Program-made: the position numbers and the translations under genes | Part shown: positions 10,599 to 19,780 of the stretch, piece by piece | Position numbering within the stretch: the stretch's first letter is position 1 | Layout: each line of letters begins with the position of its first letter | Origin: Mastigias papua | Lineage: Eukaryota > Cnidaria > Scyphozoa > Rhizostomeae > Mastigiidae | NCBI GenBank assembly: GCA_964019165.1 | Contig: OZ025280.1 | Coordinates: forward strand, 12,146,428-12,210,427 | DNA: 64,000 bases | Direction: 5' to 3' | The notes under the pieces: generated by a model | Databases searched by the model: none | Seen by the model: only the letters and a program-made list of their open reading frames with translations | Told to the model about the DNA's origin: nothing

Positions 10599-10878
10599 AC
10601 AATGGCCGCCAAAAGTAGTTGGAACAGTAGCGTGGAATTGCCTAGAAATAGATATTTACCACTTCATTGTCGTATTTCACGTAAACAGTCCCCCCTCCCC
10701 CCTGAAACAATGTTGAGAAGAATGACGAATATGTCTCTGGATGTGCGGTGCACTTGGTGAAGTTAGATCTACCTTTTTCTTCGTTTCCTAGCCATATCAC
10801 AACATTGTACAGGGGGGGAGGGGAGATAGTGTATAGAGATAAGAGGCAAGGTGTTCCAAGAGTTTTGGCGGCCATTGT
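10599..10878. mobile_element. 280-bp MITE, copy 1
   Basis: Perfect 16-bp terminal inverted repeats, ACAATGGCCGCCAAAA at 10599-10614 and its complement at 10863-10878. A C-rich tract near 10688 and a G-rich tract near 10812 form inner inverted arms. A second copy at 19499-19780 matches throughout by eye. The flanking dinucleotide is CT on both sides, consistent with a 2-bp target duplication. No coding capacity is present; the two ORFs that cross it are shadows. Confidence 0.85.
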
Positions 10879-11780
10879 CTTTTTCGTTTCTTTACAAGTG
10901 ACTGATATTTACATATCAAAGTTGGCTATCCTGGTGTAATTGGGGGTCGCAAATTCAATGGAACCGAAATGAAAGCTGTATAACGAGTCGGTGCCGTCAT
11001 CCTTGGCTCAAATCTACTATTTTATATTATCTGTCTATAACTAACTGGTGCTTTCATGTCTGAACACACTGGAAGGTACTTTTAAGTTATTGGTTGTGTA
11101 GATAAATAGCCTATTTCCATGCAGAAACAATGGGGGGGTGGCAGGTTTCCCTTATAACTTCAGTTTCCCATGGAACTGGGGTATTTATGTAAACATCAAA
11201 TGTCAATGAGGCCGAGGCTGCATAATTCTTATCCTCTTAACTTCAACCCTATGACGCAAATAATGAAGGTGTTTGTAACAAAGCACATGTCGAATTATTT
11301 TAAATATAATAAAATATTTATAGCAATAAAAGTATTCTATAGTATATGTCAAATAGGATAAGGGAAGGGAGTGTAACTTTTTGTGCATGGAGAGCGTAGT
11401 ACTCATGTCATTTCATGCAATACCAGGTAACTGTTTATACTGAAACCTGTAGCAAAAACATATATATTTCTAGTAAGGCTAGCGGCTTAAGAATGTCTTG
11501 CAGCATAACTGTGCAGCTATATCTGTAACACTTTCAAGCAAGAAAGTAAGGATGGAAAACCAGGTGATATAAACGACAGCTATTCTTGGCGTCCAAAATG
11601 TACGGGCAAACTTTTGGCGCCAAAAATGTAAGGGTAAACTGCTGGTGCTGAACGACAATGAAATTATGTTATCATGTGCTTGTCGATCCTTCATTGTTCT
11701 CAATTCTGTATATATATCTGTATAGTTTGAAATGTAAAGGTACCTCTATAGTGGTTCAACTGCACTGTTCATCAAGAAGT
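10879..11780. other. No gene recognised; presumed 5' region of the Tc1-like element
   Basis: No supported coding region. The near-repeat GGCGTCCAAAATGTACGGGC / GGCGCCAAAAATGTAAGGG at 11588-11640 may be subterminal sequence of the Tc1-like element downstream. I found no matching inverted copy beyond 16484. Confidence 0.4.
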
Positions 11781-12630
11781 ATGGTATTCAAAAGGAAAAT
11801 AGCCGAGAAGACAAGAGCGTATATCTATTTATTGAGAATGGAGGGAGGACTATCGTTAAGACAAATAAGCCGGCGTTGCCAAGTTTCCGCATCATCTGTC
11901 CTCAGAATATGCAGAGAGGGCATACTGGCAAAGGATAAAGGCGAAAATACCATCAAGAAACTAACAACCGGCAGACCACGCATCTTTACGGACAGAGATA
12001 GGAGCCGATTTCTACGAAAGTTTTTGGCAATGAGAGAGGAAAACCTGAATGTGACAGTGCTGGAGGTTGGTAGGGAAGCGGGAATGACCCACGTTAGCCA
12101 CAGGACATTAATTCGTGCCTTGAACGAAGCGACTTATTATAGATTAATGGCAATAAGAAAGGGCGTCTTGTCTGTAGAGGACAGGACAGAACGCGTTAAA
12201 TTTGCGAGAGATGCGTTGAAAAGATATCGTACCGGATTTTGGAGTGAGAAAGTCTTGCTGTATTTGGATGGTGTTTCATTTGTTTACAAAAGTAACCCAC
12301 ACAGAGAAGCTGTGTCAGCGCAAGGGAAGGTGTATAGAAGAAAAAATGAAGGACTTAGGGTGACTGCGAAGGGAACAAAAAATCTGGCTGGGGGCAGAAG
12401 AATCCATTTTCTAGTTGGGATAAGCAGTGGAAGTGGTGTTGTTTTAGTTGAAGAGTACGCAAAAATGCAGGGACATTATTTTGCAAAATTTGTACAAAAC
12501 ACGCTGCATAGTAAGCTACTAGACTTGGCAGAGATGAAAGGAAGAGAGGAGTTGATCTTTGTAATGGACAACGATCCTTGCCAAACAAGTAAAGTCGCAC
12601 TTGATGCTGTAGACGAATGCGGCTTACAGT
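11781..12630 (+). pseudogene. Tc1/mariner-like transposase, 5' part (interrupted by Harbinger-1)
   Basis: The protein starts at ATG 11781; the upstream in-frame ATG at 11658 adds a non-homologous hydrophobic stretch. Residues 5-45 carry a helix-turn-helix with LSLRQISRR. A basic GRPR-type linker (TTGRPRIF) follows, then a second DNA-binding domain. Catalytic Asp 1 is in VLLYLDGVSF and Asp 2 in IFVMDNDPCQ. The frame is cut after ...GLQ at 12630 by Harbinger-1 and resumes at 16237. With the insert and one AGT duplication removed, the reading frame is continuous and the second Asp and the Glu are 34 residues apart (DD34E), as in Tc1. No frameshift or stop was seen in this half. Confidence 0.85.
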
Positions 12631-13331
12631 AGAGAGTTTACGATTTGCGACACAGTGACTGAAGACGGCTTACAGAAGTCTAGGCACTAGCGCTGAAAGG
12701 GGGATCTCACTGTGCCTGAGTCGTCTTATCTATTTCCGCAAATAGCTTTGGCACATTTTCACGTCGTGATGGCAACGCAGATTTGAAAGGTAAGATTTAT
12801 CAAAAATTTGTTTGTATTATGTCTTTTTACGGATAATTTCGAAATCTTCGTTAATGTCAAGTGTCAACTGTATTCAATGAATTGGTTAATGTATGGAACA
12901 AAACTGTCTTTTCAGCACTCGTCGATTTGATATACTGGTGGCCTAATACTCCGGAATGGCAGCATTAAATACACTTGCAGAATCACACAAAAGAATTCTC
13001 ACGTTTGTATTTAATCTCTACTTTGTTGCAACAGTTCATTGCTATGATGAGGAACTGGAAGGAACATTAAAGCACACAGCTGCATGGCTTGTACTTCCCT
13101 GTTTACTGACATTTATATAGAATCGTAACATGTAATGGAGATACTGGTTATGTCATATCATTTATGATATAAATTTCGCGAAAATGTTCTCTTTCCTCAA
13201 CTTGTCTTCATTAATTCTCCTGAGGTTATTAAATGTGGACATGAGTTAGTGATAAAAGCCTGAACATTGATTTCTACCCTTGATTTCTTTGCTAAGAATG
13301 TTTATGTATCATTACCTTGATTAGGCCAAAA

Positions 13332-14138
13332 ATGACTTGGACAGAAGAACACGACATTTTGCTGTGTCGAGAAATACTCGTGGAAGAGCCCTATACTTTA
13401 AGGCATGGATCCAGGGAGAGGGGGAAATGTTGGGATCGCATAGCAGAGAACTTAAACAAAGTTGAACGGCCTAAGTTTTCTGTAGATCAGAGAGCAGTGC
13501 GAGACCGATATGTGAAAGTGGAAAAGGGGTTCAAGAAAAAGACAAGGGAAGAATTAAGGGCTAGTGGCATTGCACCAGGTGACGTTTCTGAGTTAGACCA
13601 GGCCCTGGAAGATATAAGTGAAAGGAGTGAGAATGCAGAAGAAGAAAAGGATGCTACTCGTCAAGAAAAGCAGCAAGAACAGGAGAAAGAAAAAGAAACT
13701 GCTGAGAGTGTGAGGAGAAGGGCAATGGAGAGCCTGTCACAGACCAGGGCAAGAGAAGGATGTAAGAAAAGAAAAGGTGGGGAGACAAGTGAATATGTGG
13801 GTTATTTAAGAGAGAAAAGAGAAATGGACATGAAAGTTAGGGAAAATCAAGTAGATTTGAAACGCAGGGAGGTTTTTCTGGAGGAAAGGAGAGTTGAAGG
13901 TGAAATACAGTTGAAACAGAGAGAGCTGATATTGAAAGAGAGGGAGCTGAGTTTAAAAGAGAAAAAGCTGGAATTGAAAGAGAGAGAAAATGAAAATATG
14001 CATCAGAGATTGTTGAGGTATGAACAGCAACAAGCAATGATGCAACAGCAGCTCATAAGCATGCAAAATCAAATGAGCCAGATCCAGAAACAAAATGATG
14101 ACATTTTGAATTTATTTTTTAAGAGACAAGAGAAGTAA
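13332..14138 (+). CDS. Myb/SANT-like coiled-coil protein of Harbinger-1
   Basis: A 268-residue protein from ATG 13332. Residues 1-65 form a Myb/SANT-like domain (MTWTEEHDILLCREIL; GKCWDRIAENLN; then RAVRDRY). Residues 95-260 are an extended Glu/Lys/Arg/Gln coiled coil. PIF/Harbinger elements encode a Myb-like partner that helps the transposase enter the nucleus and bind the element ends; that role is known for the family and inferred here. A TTAG/GCCAAAAATG junction just before the ATG is conserved in Harbinger-2 (ACAG/GCCAAAAATG) and looks like a 3' splice site after a non-coding exon. No damage was seen. Confidence 0.88.
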   Translation: MTWTEEHDILLCREILVEEPYTLRHGSRERGKCWDRIAENLNKVERPKFSVDQRAVRDRYVKVEKGFKKKTREELRASGIAPGDVSELDQALEDISERSENAEEEKDATRQEKQQEQEKEKETAESVRRRAMESLSQTRAREGCKKRKGGETSEYVGYLREKREMDMKVRENQVDLKRREVFLEERRVEGEIQLKQRELILKERELSLKEKKLELKERENENMHQRLLRYEQQQAMMQQQLISMQNQMSQIQKQNDDILNLFFKRQEK

Positions 14139-14618
14139 GAACACATAAAAACATGTTAACTTTTCTTCTTCAGTATTATTCTTGAGTCTTGTTCACAGTC
14201 ACCTTGACAAAATTTTGTGGTTGACATGGGCTATAATTCCTTTATTAAGTTAGTTATTGATGTAATGTTTCCACAAAGTGAATGGAGTAGTCAGTGTAAA
14301 TCTTTTCAGAAAATCATTGCATTTCAAATATAAACTCTCTAATCATGCGGGGGGAGGGTTAGAACTGTGAGAGAAGTATTAACTGAAGTAGAGAATTCAT
14401 ACCATCTACTTTCTACCAATGATAGTATGAGCCCTTTTCAAATAGAACATTATCATAAATACTGCTATAGCACACTGTTATGGTAAATTGCAAGTAGTGC
14501 TACATATGCAAAAATAGCAAACTTTATATACCCAATTTCCTTGAAAAGAAGACAGAACGTTATAAATTGTACATTATGATGTGTTGAGTGATGTGATGTG
14601 CAGCTAAGTGCACCAATC

Positions 14619-14915
14619 AAGTCTACATTGAGAATGGGTCTCATAAATGATCATGCAAATGATCATACTTGTTGTTTGTTACAGGGTAGGCTTTTAAATC
14701 TTTGAGAGAGATTCATGACTGTAGCAATAAAAAATATATCATATATTGTATGGCTGGAGCAGAGAAAAATTAAGTCTACATTGAGATTGGATCTCATAAA
14801 TGACAATGCAAATGATCATACTAGTGTTTGTTATTGGGCATGCTTTTAAATCTTTAAAAAGGATTCAAGATTGTACCCATTAAAAAATATATCATGTATT
14901 GTATGGAAGGAGAAA
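14619..14915. repeat. Direct tandem duplication, period 152 bp, inside Harbinger-1
   Basis: AAGTCTACATTGAGA starts at 14619 and again at 14771. The following ATGCAAATGATCATACT, GCTTTTAAATCTTT and AAAAAATATATCAT blocks recur in the same order. The copies differ at scattered bases. It lies between the Myb-like and transposase genes, outside both coding regions, in the likely 3' untranslated region. Harbinger-2 has no obvious counterpart. Confidence 0.85.
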
Positions 14916-14992
14916 AGACAACCTCTTGTTTTATCTGATAGCTTTTAAAAAAGCTGTTTTCTTGAAGGTTAAAAAAGCTGTTTTCTTGGAGG

Positions 14993-16081
14993 TCAGCAAC
15001 TACATGGAGCCTTACCAAAGTATTCTTCTAGAGTTGGAGGTCTCACTTCAAAGAAGGCAGCAGTGTTATTACCATACAAACATGTTAATGCATTGCAAAG
15101 TAGAGCACATACTATGTATATCTTGCCAACAGCACTCAGCCCAAGCTTTAGATTCTTTTTAAAGTCTGTGAATTTGAAGTAATTCACTACATCTCCAAAT
15201 ACCCATTCAACAGACACCCTAACTTGGCTCATTGATTGATTGAATGCCTCTTCAGCCACTGTAAGATGTTGTCTACGAGCAAATGGGCACTGAATATGTA
15301 TTCTATGTGGATATGCTGGATCCCCATAGATGCACATTGCCTGACCTGTAGGTGAGAAAGACATGTGTTGCAGTTGAGGAAGAAGACCTGACATTGCTAA
15401 GATTCTACTATCATGTCTTCTTCCTTCAACTGGACCAAAGAGATTTGCAATCAGACCATTTGGGGTTACAATGGACTGGAATTTTATGGCATGTACTCTC
15501 TTGTGGCCATTATACACCATTCTTTGGTTGTCCTTGGATCGGCATATTGGCCTTACAGTGCCATCTATGAACCCCCAGCAGTTTTCTAATGCAGCACCTT
15601 TGTTGTGAATGGCATCTGCATACATCTGAAGACGGTGTGGAGCTAGCCAAGGCTGATCTAGGTTCTGCAATAAGTCACCATATCTATTAAACAGGTAATC
15701 AACCATATGGTTTGTTACCATGCACAATTGTGGGACTGGTCTACCATACCTTGGAAGAAGATCAGCATACCTGCATGGATACTTGAAACGCTTCAAGCAT
15801 ATGCATAGAGCTTCAACAGGTTGAAAAACTACTCCATTTTCCAACTTGATAATGTTCGGAAGGTGTAGTGCTGCAGCAAGCCTGTAAATATCTTGCTTTT
15901 TAAATCTAAATTCAACCTCACATTCATCATCAGCAAGGTTTTCCAAGTCAAAACGTTCATACTTGTAATATGGCAGGCCTCCATGAAGATTTCTACGGCG
16001 GTTGACATCATAAAGGATAAGAAAATCCTCTTCATCAATCTCACCGTCATCATGCATCAGAACCAACATTTCATCCTCCAT
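14993..16081 (-). CDS. PIF/Harbinger-type DDE transposase of Harbinger-1
   Basis: A 362-residue intact ORF. An acidic N-terminus (MEDEMLVLMHDDGEIDEEDF) leads to a LCICLKRFKYPCRY block (DNA-binding/helical region). The DDE_Tnp_4 core follows: Asp in GFIDGTVRPI, the EGRRHDSRIL block, Asp in IYGDPAYP, and Glu in VEWVFGD. All three catalytic residues are present, giving a cut-and-paste transposase acting in the nucleus on the element ends. It is close in length and wording to the 355-residue Harbinger-2 copy. It converges on the Myb-like gene. The start is chosen because acidic N-termini align between copies. Confidence 0.92.
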   Translation of the reverse strand: MEDEMLVLMHDDGEIDEEDFLILYDVNRRRNLHGGLPYYKYERFDLENLADDECEVEFRFKKQDIYRLAAALHLPNIIKLENGVVFQPVEALCICLKRFKYPCRYADLLPRYGRPVPQLCMVTNHMVDYLFNRYGDLLQNLDQPWLAPHRLQMYADAIHNKGAALENCWGFIDGTVRPICRSKDNQRMVYNGHKRVHAIKFQSIVTPNGLIANLFGPVEGRRHDSRILAMSGLLPQLQHMSFSPTGQAMCIYGDPAYPHRIHIQCPFARRQHLTVAEEAFNQSMSQVRVSVEWVFGDVVNYFKFTDFKKNLKLGLSAVGKIYIVCALLCNALTCLYGNNTAAFFEVRPPTLEEYFGKAPCSC

Positions 16082-16236
16082 CTTACCTCAAAATCAATTT
16101 TGGCGCCTTATCTGAGTCGTCTGTGTCATTCGTAACAAGAATTTAACTCTCTAATCAGAATGCCTCAACTACTTTAGTACCTAGGCCTCCATGAGTCGTC
16201 TTCAGTCAACGTGTCGCGAATCGTAAACTCACTAGT

Positions 16237-16484
16237 TTCTTAGCATTCCACCTAGATCACCAGACATTAATCCCATCGAAAATGTGTTTCACAGTGTAAA
16301 AGTGGCATTGACAAAGGAGGCCATGGAACAGAAGATTTCAAAAGAGTCGTTTCTTCAGTTTAAAGAGAGAGTCATTGAACACTTGAAAAACTGTGATGTA
16401 TTTACCATTGATAGAACAAGTACCTCGCTACCTAATAGGCTAAAAATACTGTCATGCAATAAGGGTTATCGTATAAAATATTGA
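16237..16484 (+). pseudogene. Tc1-like transposase, 3' part (catalytic Glu half)
   Basis: The frame resumes right after the AGT duplication and reads through SPDINPIENV, which holds the catalytic Glu and the typical Asn-Pro-Ile-Glu block of Tc1-like transposases. It then runs to a natural-looking C-terminus at TGA 16482-16484. About 80 residues follow the insertion point. Together with 11781-12630 it makes a transposase of normal Tc1 length (about 365 residues). The only visible lesion is the Harbinger-1 insertion. Confidence 0.85.
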
Positions 16485-16738
16485 TAATTGTAGTTATGCC
16501 ATTTTATTTTTGAAACTCTCAGTATATAATCAATGAGTCAAGACAAAAATTTATATTTATTGAGCGAACATCTGTTACTCTTAGCAGGACGTTATTGAGT
16601 GTAAATAGATCTATACCACTGCACCTATTCACTTCATCCATCTACAGATGTAATAATCACTACGAGGTTAAATGGCCAAATGATACTTATCCATGCATGG
16701 TAATGATGACAGGGTCGTGATGACTATCGATTTCTGCA

Positions 16739-17158
16739 ACGGTCTATGGTGGCTAAATGAGAATGTTTACTCTAATAAAAGAGTAAAGTTTGCGTTAATC
16801 TTCTCCACAACTATCATATGGATGTGCATGACGATACAGTATCTTGCTGTGAAGTGTGGCGGCGTAAAGTGCATCAGAAGGTACGTATTTCAGGAGGAAA
16901 GCCACGGTCTACGCTTTTATCAAGAATGATATATCTGATGATGTAAGTCATATTCAAATTTGCCATAGACCGTGAGGTTTTCGGCTCTATTGTCAGATTG
17001 CTGAAAGTGTGGCCCGAAATAGGTCATTTCTTATGTTACCTACATCAGTGCACGCTTAGCAATTCTGTCACTAAATCATAATATTGAAAAAGACGGATGT
17101 TTTCTGTACTTTTCCTACCGTAGACCGTGGATATATTTCGTAGACCGTGGATACATTT
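16739..17158. repeat. Cluster of five ACGGTCTAYGG/CCRTAGACCGT motifs (iteron-like)
   Basis: ACGGTCTATGG occurs at 16739-16749 and CCACGGTCTACG at 16902-16913. In the opposite orientation are CCATAGACCGT at 16963-16973 and two tandem 20-bp copies of CGTAGACCGTGGATAYATTT at 17119-17138 and 17139-17158. The two inverted pairs are each separated by about 220 bp. The cluster ends 40 bp from the 3' end of the Rep-like gene, and no other copies were seen in the window. Rep proteins of HUH type bind short iterons near their origin, so a binding-site or terminal-repeat role is plausible but inferred. Confidence 0.7.
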
Positions 17159-17198
17159 AGACTACACTAGGAAGCAACAGCACCACATAGCACATTGT

Positions 17199-18479
17199 CT
17201 ACAATAACAACAGGCTTGCAAAGCAATGTCCACAAATGGGAACAACCTTTTGTTTATCGAAGGGTATTTGACAGCGGAAAGTAAAAATACGCCATCGGAC
17301 AGTCATCATTTCAGTCTCGTGCTCGTCTAGGACACCATTCTTTATGAAAGTAATGGGTGATTTGGCTGTGGCAAAAATTGGACTGTCTGTCTGGAACAAG
17401 ATATCCTTGCTGTAAGACGTTTTCAGAGCTGCGAAATGAACGACGTGGCCTTCCAATAACAACAACAGGTCGCTCCATGGTATAATGATTGGGGAGTATC
17501 TGACATCATTCAGGAAAATGATTTCTTTATCCTCTACTCCCAACCAAGCATAGGAACATGTGGCGGGAGACAGAAAAGACTTGTAAATGATGCGAAGAGG
17601 ATCTAATAGAAATGTTTTACCACAATTCGCTGGCCCACATATGTATATATTTCTGCCCTTGCCTCGACCCATGACAAGAAGCTTAATAATGGCGTCAGAG
17701 AAAACTGCCCTTTCAACATCATTATTATGCAAAATCTCCAAAGCACAGCTCAACCACTGGCCCTCACACACACAGTTCTTTAAGCTGCGATTGGAGAAGC
17801 TCGAGGTGAGTGTGTGAGGATCTCTCAAGCTTTTCTTTGGCAGATTCCATATCCCACACAGATTTCAACACGTCAGAGACCTTCTTCTGGCCTCTGTCCA
17901 GAACAAACTGATAAATCGACAAGTCACCAGCAACTGTCCTGGTATTGGCATAGGCCAACACTTCTAGCATGGTATGTATATTGTTTTTAAGAATGATTTC
18001 TGCCACTTGAACTGTGCTTAATTTCTGAGCTTTTTTGACCTCCTTGAGCCCTTCTTGCATTTTTTTTTCGTTGCTTTTAGGGTCTTGGGGGCAATCACAT
18101 TTTCTGGGTGATGTGGACTTTTAACACAATGGCAATCTTCTTTTGTTACATACGCATATGCTGTATGATAGCCTGAGTGGCCCGAAAAATTTACTACTAT
18201 GCCATATGTGTCTTTACTGGCATTTTTTACCTTTAACCAGCGCTGATTTCTATTTAATAAAATACACATGTGAAAGTGAAAGCCACCTTCCTTATGACTC
18301 TCCATACAGCAGGCTCACTGCAGCACTTTACTTGTGCTATTTTCCTCAAAAGCTGCAACAACAGCGTGAGCAAACGAATGATGGTCAAAGGCACCTGTGT
18401 CTGCATTGCTGTATGTAATGATGTACACTTTTCGTACAGAGTCGACAGCAATCACCGACGCGGTTTCTCTATGAGCCAT
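17199..18479 (-). pseudogene. Rep-like protein: HUH endonuclease plus SF3 helicase, damaged
   Basis: Start ATG at 18479-18477. A motif-I-like VYIITYSNAD lies near residue 20. HFHMC (about 18264-18278) is the His-hydrophobic-His metal site of rolling-circle HUH nucleases. YHTAYAYVTKED (about 18132-18167) carries the catalytic Tyr and Lys. The helicase part has Walker A GPANCGKT (17613-17636), Walker B-like IIFLND (about 17505) and a sensor-like PIFATAKSPI. Length about 427 codons, between circovirus-type Rep and parvovirus NS1. Lesions are an in-frame TGA at 18315-18317 and two compensating frameshifts, one at a T-run near 18060. A DNA-nicking/unwinding replication initiator is known for the family. 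Whether this is a viral relic or a transposon gene is open. Confidence 0.78.
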
Positions 18480-19498
18480 AAGGTATGTATACTGCTTACA
18501 AGTATAACTAGAAATTTCTCCGTATTATCGTCTTTCACAAATAAGAGATTTGAAATGCACCACCTTTTAGACACTTTGCAAGCTGGTATTGAAACCAATC
18601 AAGTCAACGGTCAAGGGTGTAAGTACCTACTTCCTATATTTTACAGGATTGATTGCAGTTGGCATGCTGTTCAGGGTGTATTACACATATTGAATGGGGC
18701 AGTTAATCAATTGAAATACTTTATTTACTAAATGTTTATCACACTTTCTTATCATTATATGATTTGTGCAGAAATACACTGTAAATATATATATTTATAT
18801 ATTCTATTTATGTATTTAATCTTTTTATATATTTATGTCTGTATGCGTATACACACCATCACCTCTCTACGTTCTTGTTTTCTGTATCACATTGATACCA
18901 TATATGGTTTCAATGTATGTTGCCTTGTAAAAACAAATGTGTCTCATAGCTGCACAGGAGGATTATTATGTAATGTTATATTAACAGTCGAATATATTTC
19001 ATGTCACACTGACAGTAGAACATATTTATTTGAGAAACATGCAATTAGCATTGTTGGATAAGTAGAATATAAGATAGTAGTATGATTGATATGAATATAT
19101 ATCTAAGTTTTCTAAGGATAATCTTGCAAAACATGTAAAATATGTTACCAAAGTTTCTTAGCAGTTATATATCAGAAATAAACCTTAGAAAAGCGACAAT
19201 TGATTTCAATTTGTAAAACGTTTCCATTGCTTGGACAATCATCGTCAGTTACAAAATAAGCATATTACATGGTGCAAATGATATAAAGGCAAGTGATTAC
19301 TCCCTAGGGGTCTTACAACAAAAACTAGCCCATTGAGATAGAATGCGTCGGTGCTTAAAAACTACCTTTTAGCTTTTATAACATCATAGACTTGTCTGAT
19401 CAAAATGTCAATTTCACCAATGAAATCAGCACACCAGAAAACCCCTATGTGACAGTTGTTTCTGATTTCCTACTAGCCGTTCTCGAACTTTCGAAAAG
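18480..19498. other. Upstream region of the Rep-like gene; no gene recognised
   Basis: AT-rich, with TATATATTTATATATTC-type stretches near 18787-18830. No further copies of the iteron-like motif and no terminal repeat matching the other side were found. The ORFs at 18270-18731 and 18732-19061 lack any protein motif. Confidence 0.4.
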
Positions 19499-19780
19499 AC
19501 AATGGCCGCCACAAGTAGTTGGAACAGTAGTGTGGAATTGCCTAGAAATAGAAAATTTACCGCTTCATTGTCGTATTTCACGTAAACAGTCCCCCCTCCC
19601 CCCCTGAAACAATGGTGAGAAGAGCGACGAATATGTCCCTGGATGTGCGGTGCACTTGGTGAAGTTAGATCTAACTTTTTCTTCGTTTCCTAGCCATATC
19701 ACAACATTGTACAGGGGGGGAGGGGAGATAGTGTATAGAGATAAGAGGCAAGGTGTTCCAGGAGTTTTGGCAGCCATTGT
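19499..19780. mobile_element. 282-bp MITE, copy 2
   Basis: Same element as 10599-10878. The ends are ACAATGGCCGCCACAA and TTTTGGCAGCCATTGT, each with one change from copy 1. The internal sequence is nearly identical, including the C-rich and G-rich arms. The flanking dinucleotide is AG on both sides, the reverse complement of the CT seen at copy 1. The high similarity suggests recent amplification. Confidence 0.85.

Larger units (their letters stand above)
12631..16233. mobile_element. PIF/Harbinger element Harbinger-1, structurally complete
   Basis: A 3603-bp element. The left end is AGAGAGTTTACG followed by ATTTGCGACAC. The right end is its complement with one mismatch at the third base. 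The 3-bp target duplication is AGT (12628-12630 and 16234-16236). It carries a Myb-like gene on plus and a DDE transposase on minus, convergent, both open. It interrupts the Tc1-like transposase gene. Harbinger-2 and Harbinger-3 share the terminal 12 bp and the gene order. Intact ORFs and recognisable ends mean it could be autonomous; activity is not shown. Confidence 0.92.

Noticed and set aside
12355..12600. 81-aa minus ORF
   Set aside because: Antisense to the Tc1-like transposase coding region.
16081..16240. Extending the Tc1 3' half leftward into Harbinger-1
   Set aside because: The AGT target duplication at 16234-16236 and the terminal repeat define the border.
17119..17158. CRISPR-like direct repeats
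   Set aside because: Only two tandem 20-mers without spacers in a eukaryotic context. They are better explained as iterons or terminal repeats.
17000..17160. CRESS-type nonanucleotide stem-loop origin
   Set aside because: I searched the Rep-like gene flanks for a TAGTATTAC/TAATATTAC loop within a stem and did not find a convincing one.
18270..18731. 153-aa plus ORF opposite the Rep-like gene
   Set aside because: It overlaps the HUH-coding strand in antisense and shows no coding motif.
19392..19607. 71-aa plus ORF
   Set aside because: Half of it is the left end of MITE copy 2; not a gene.
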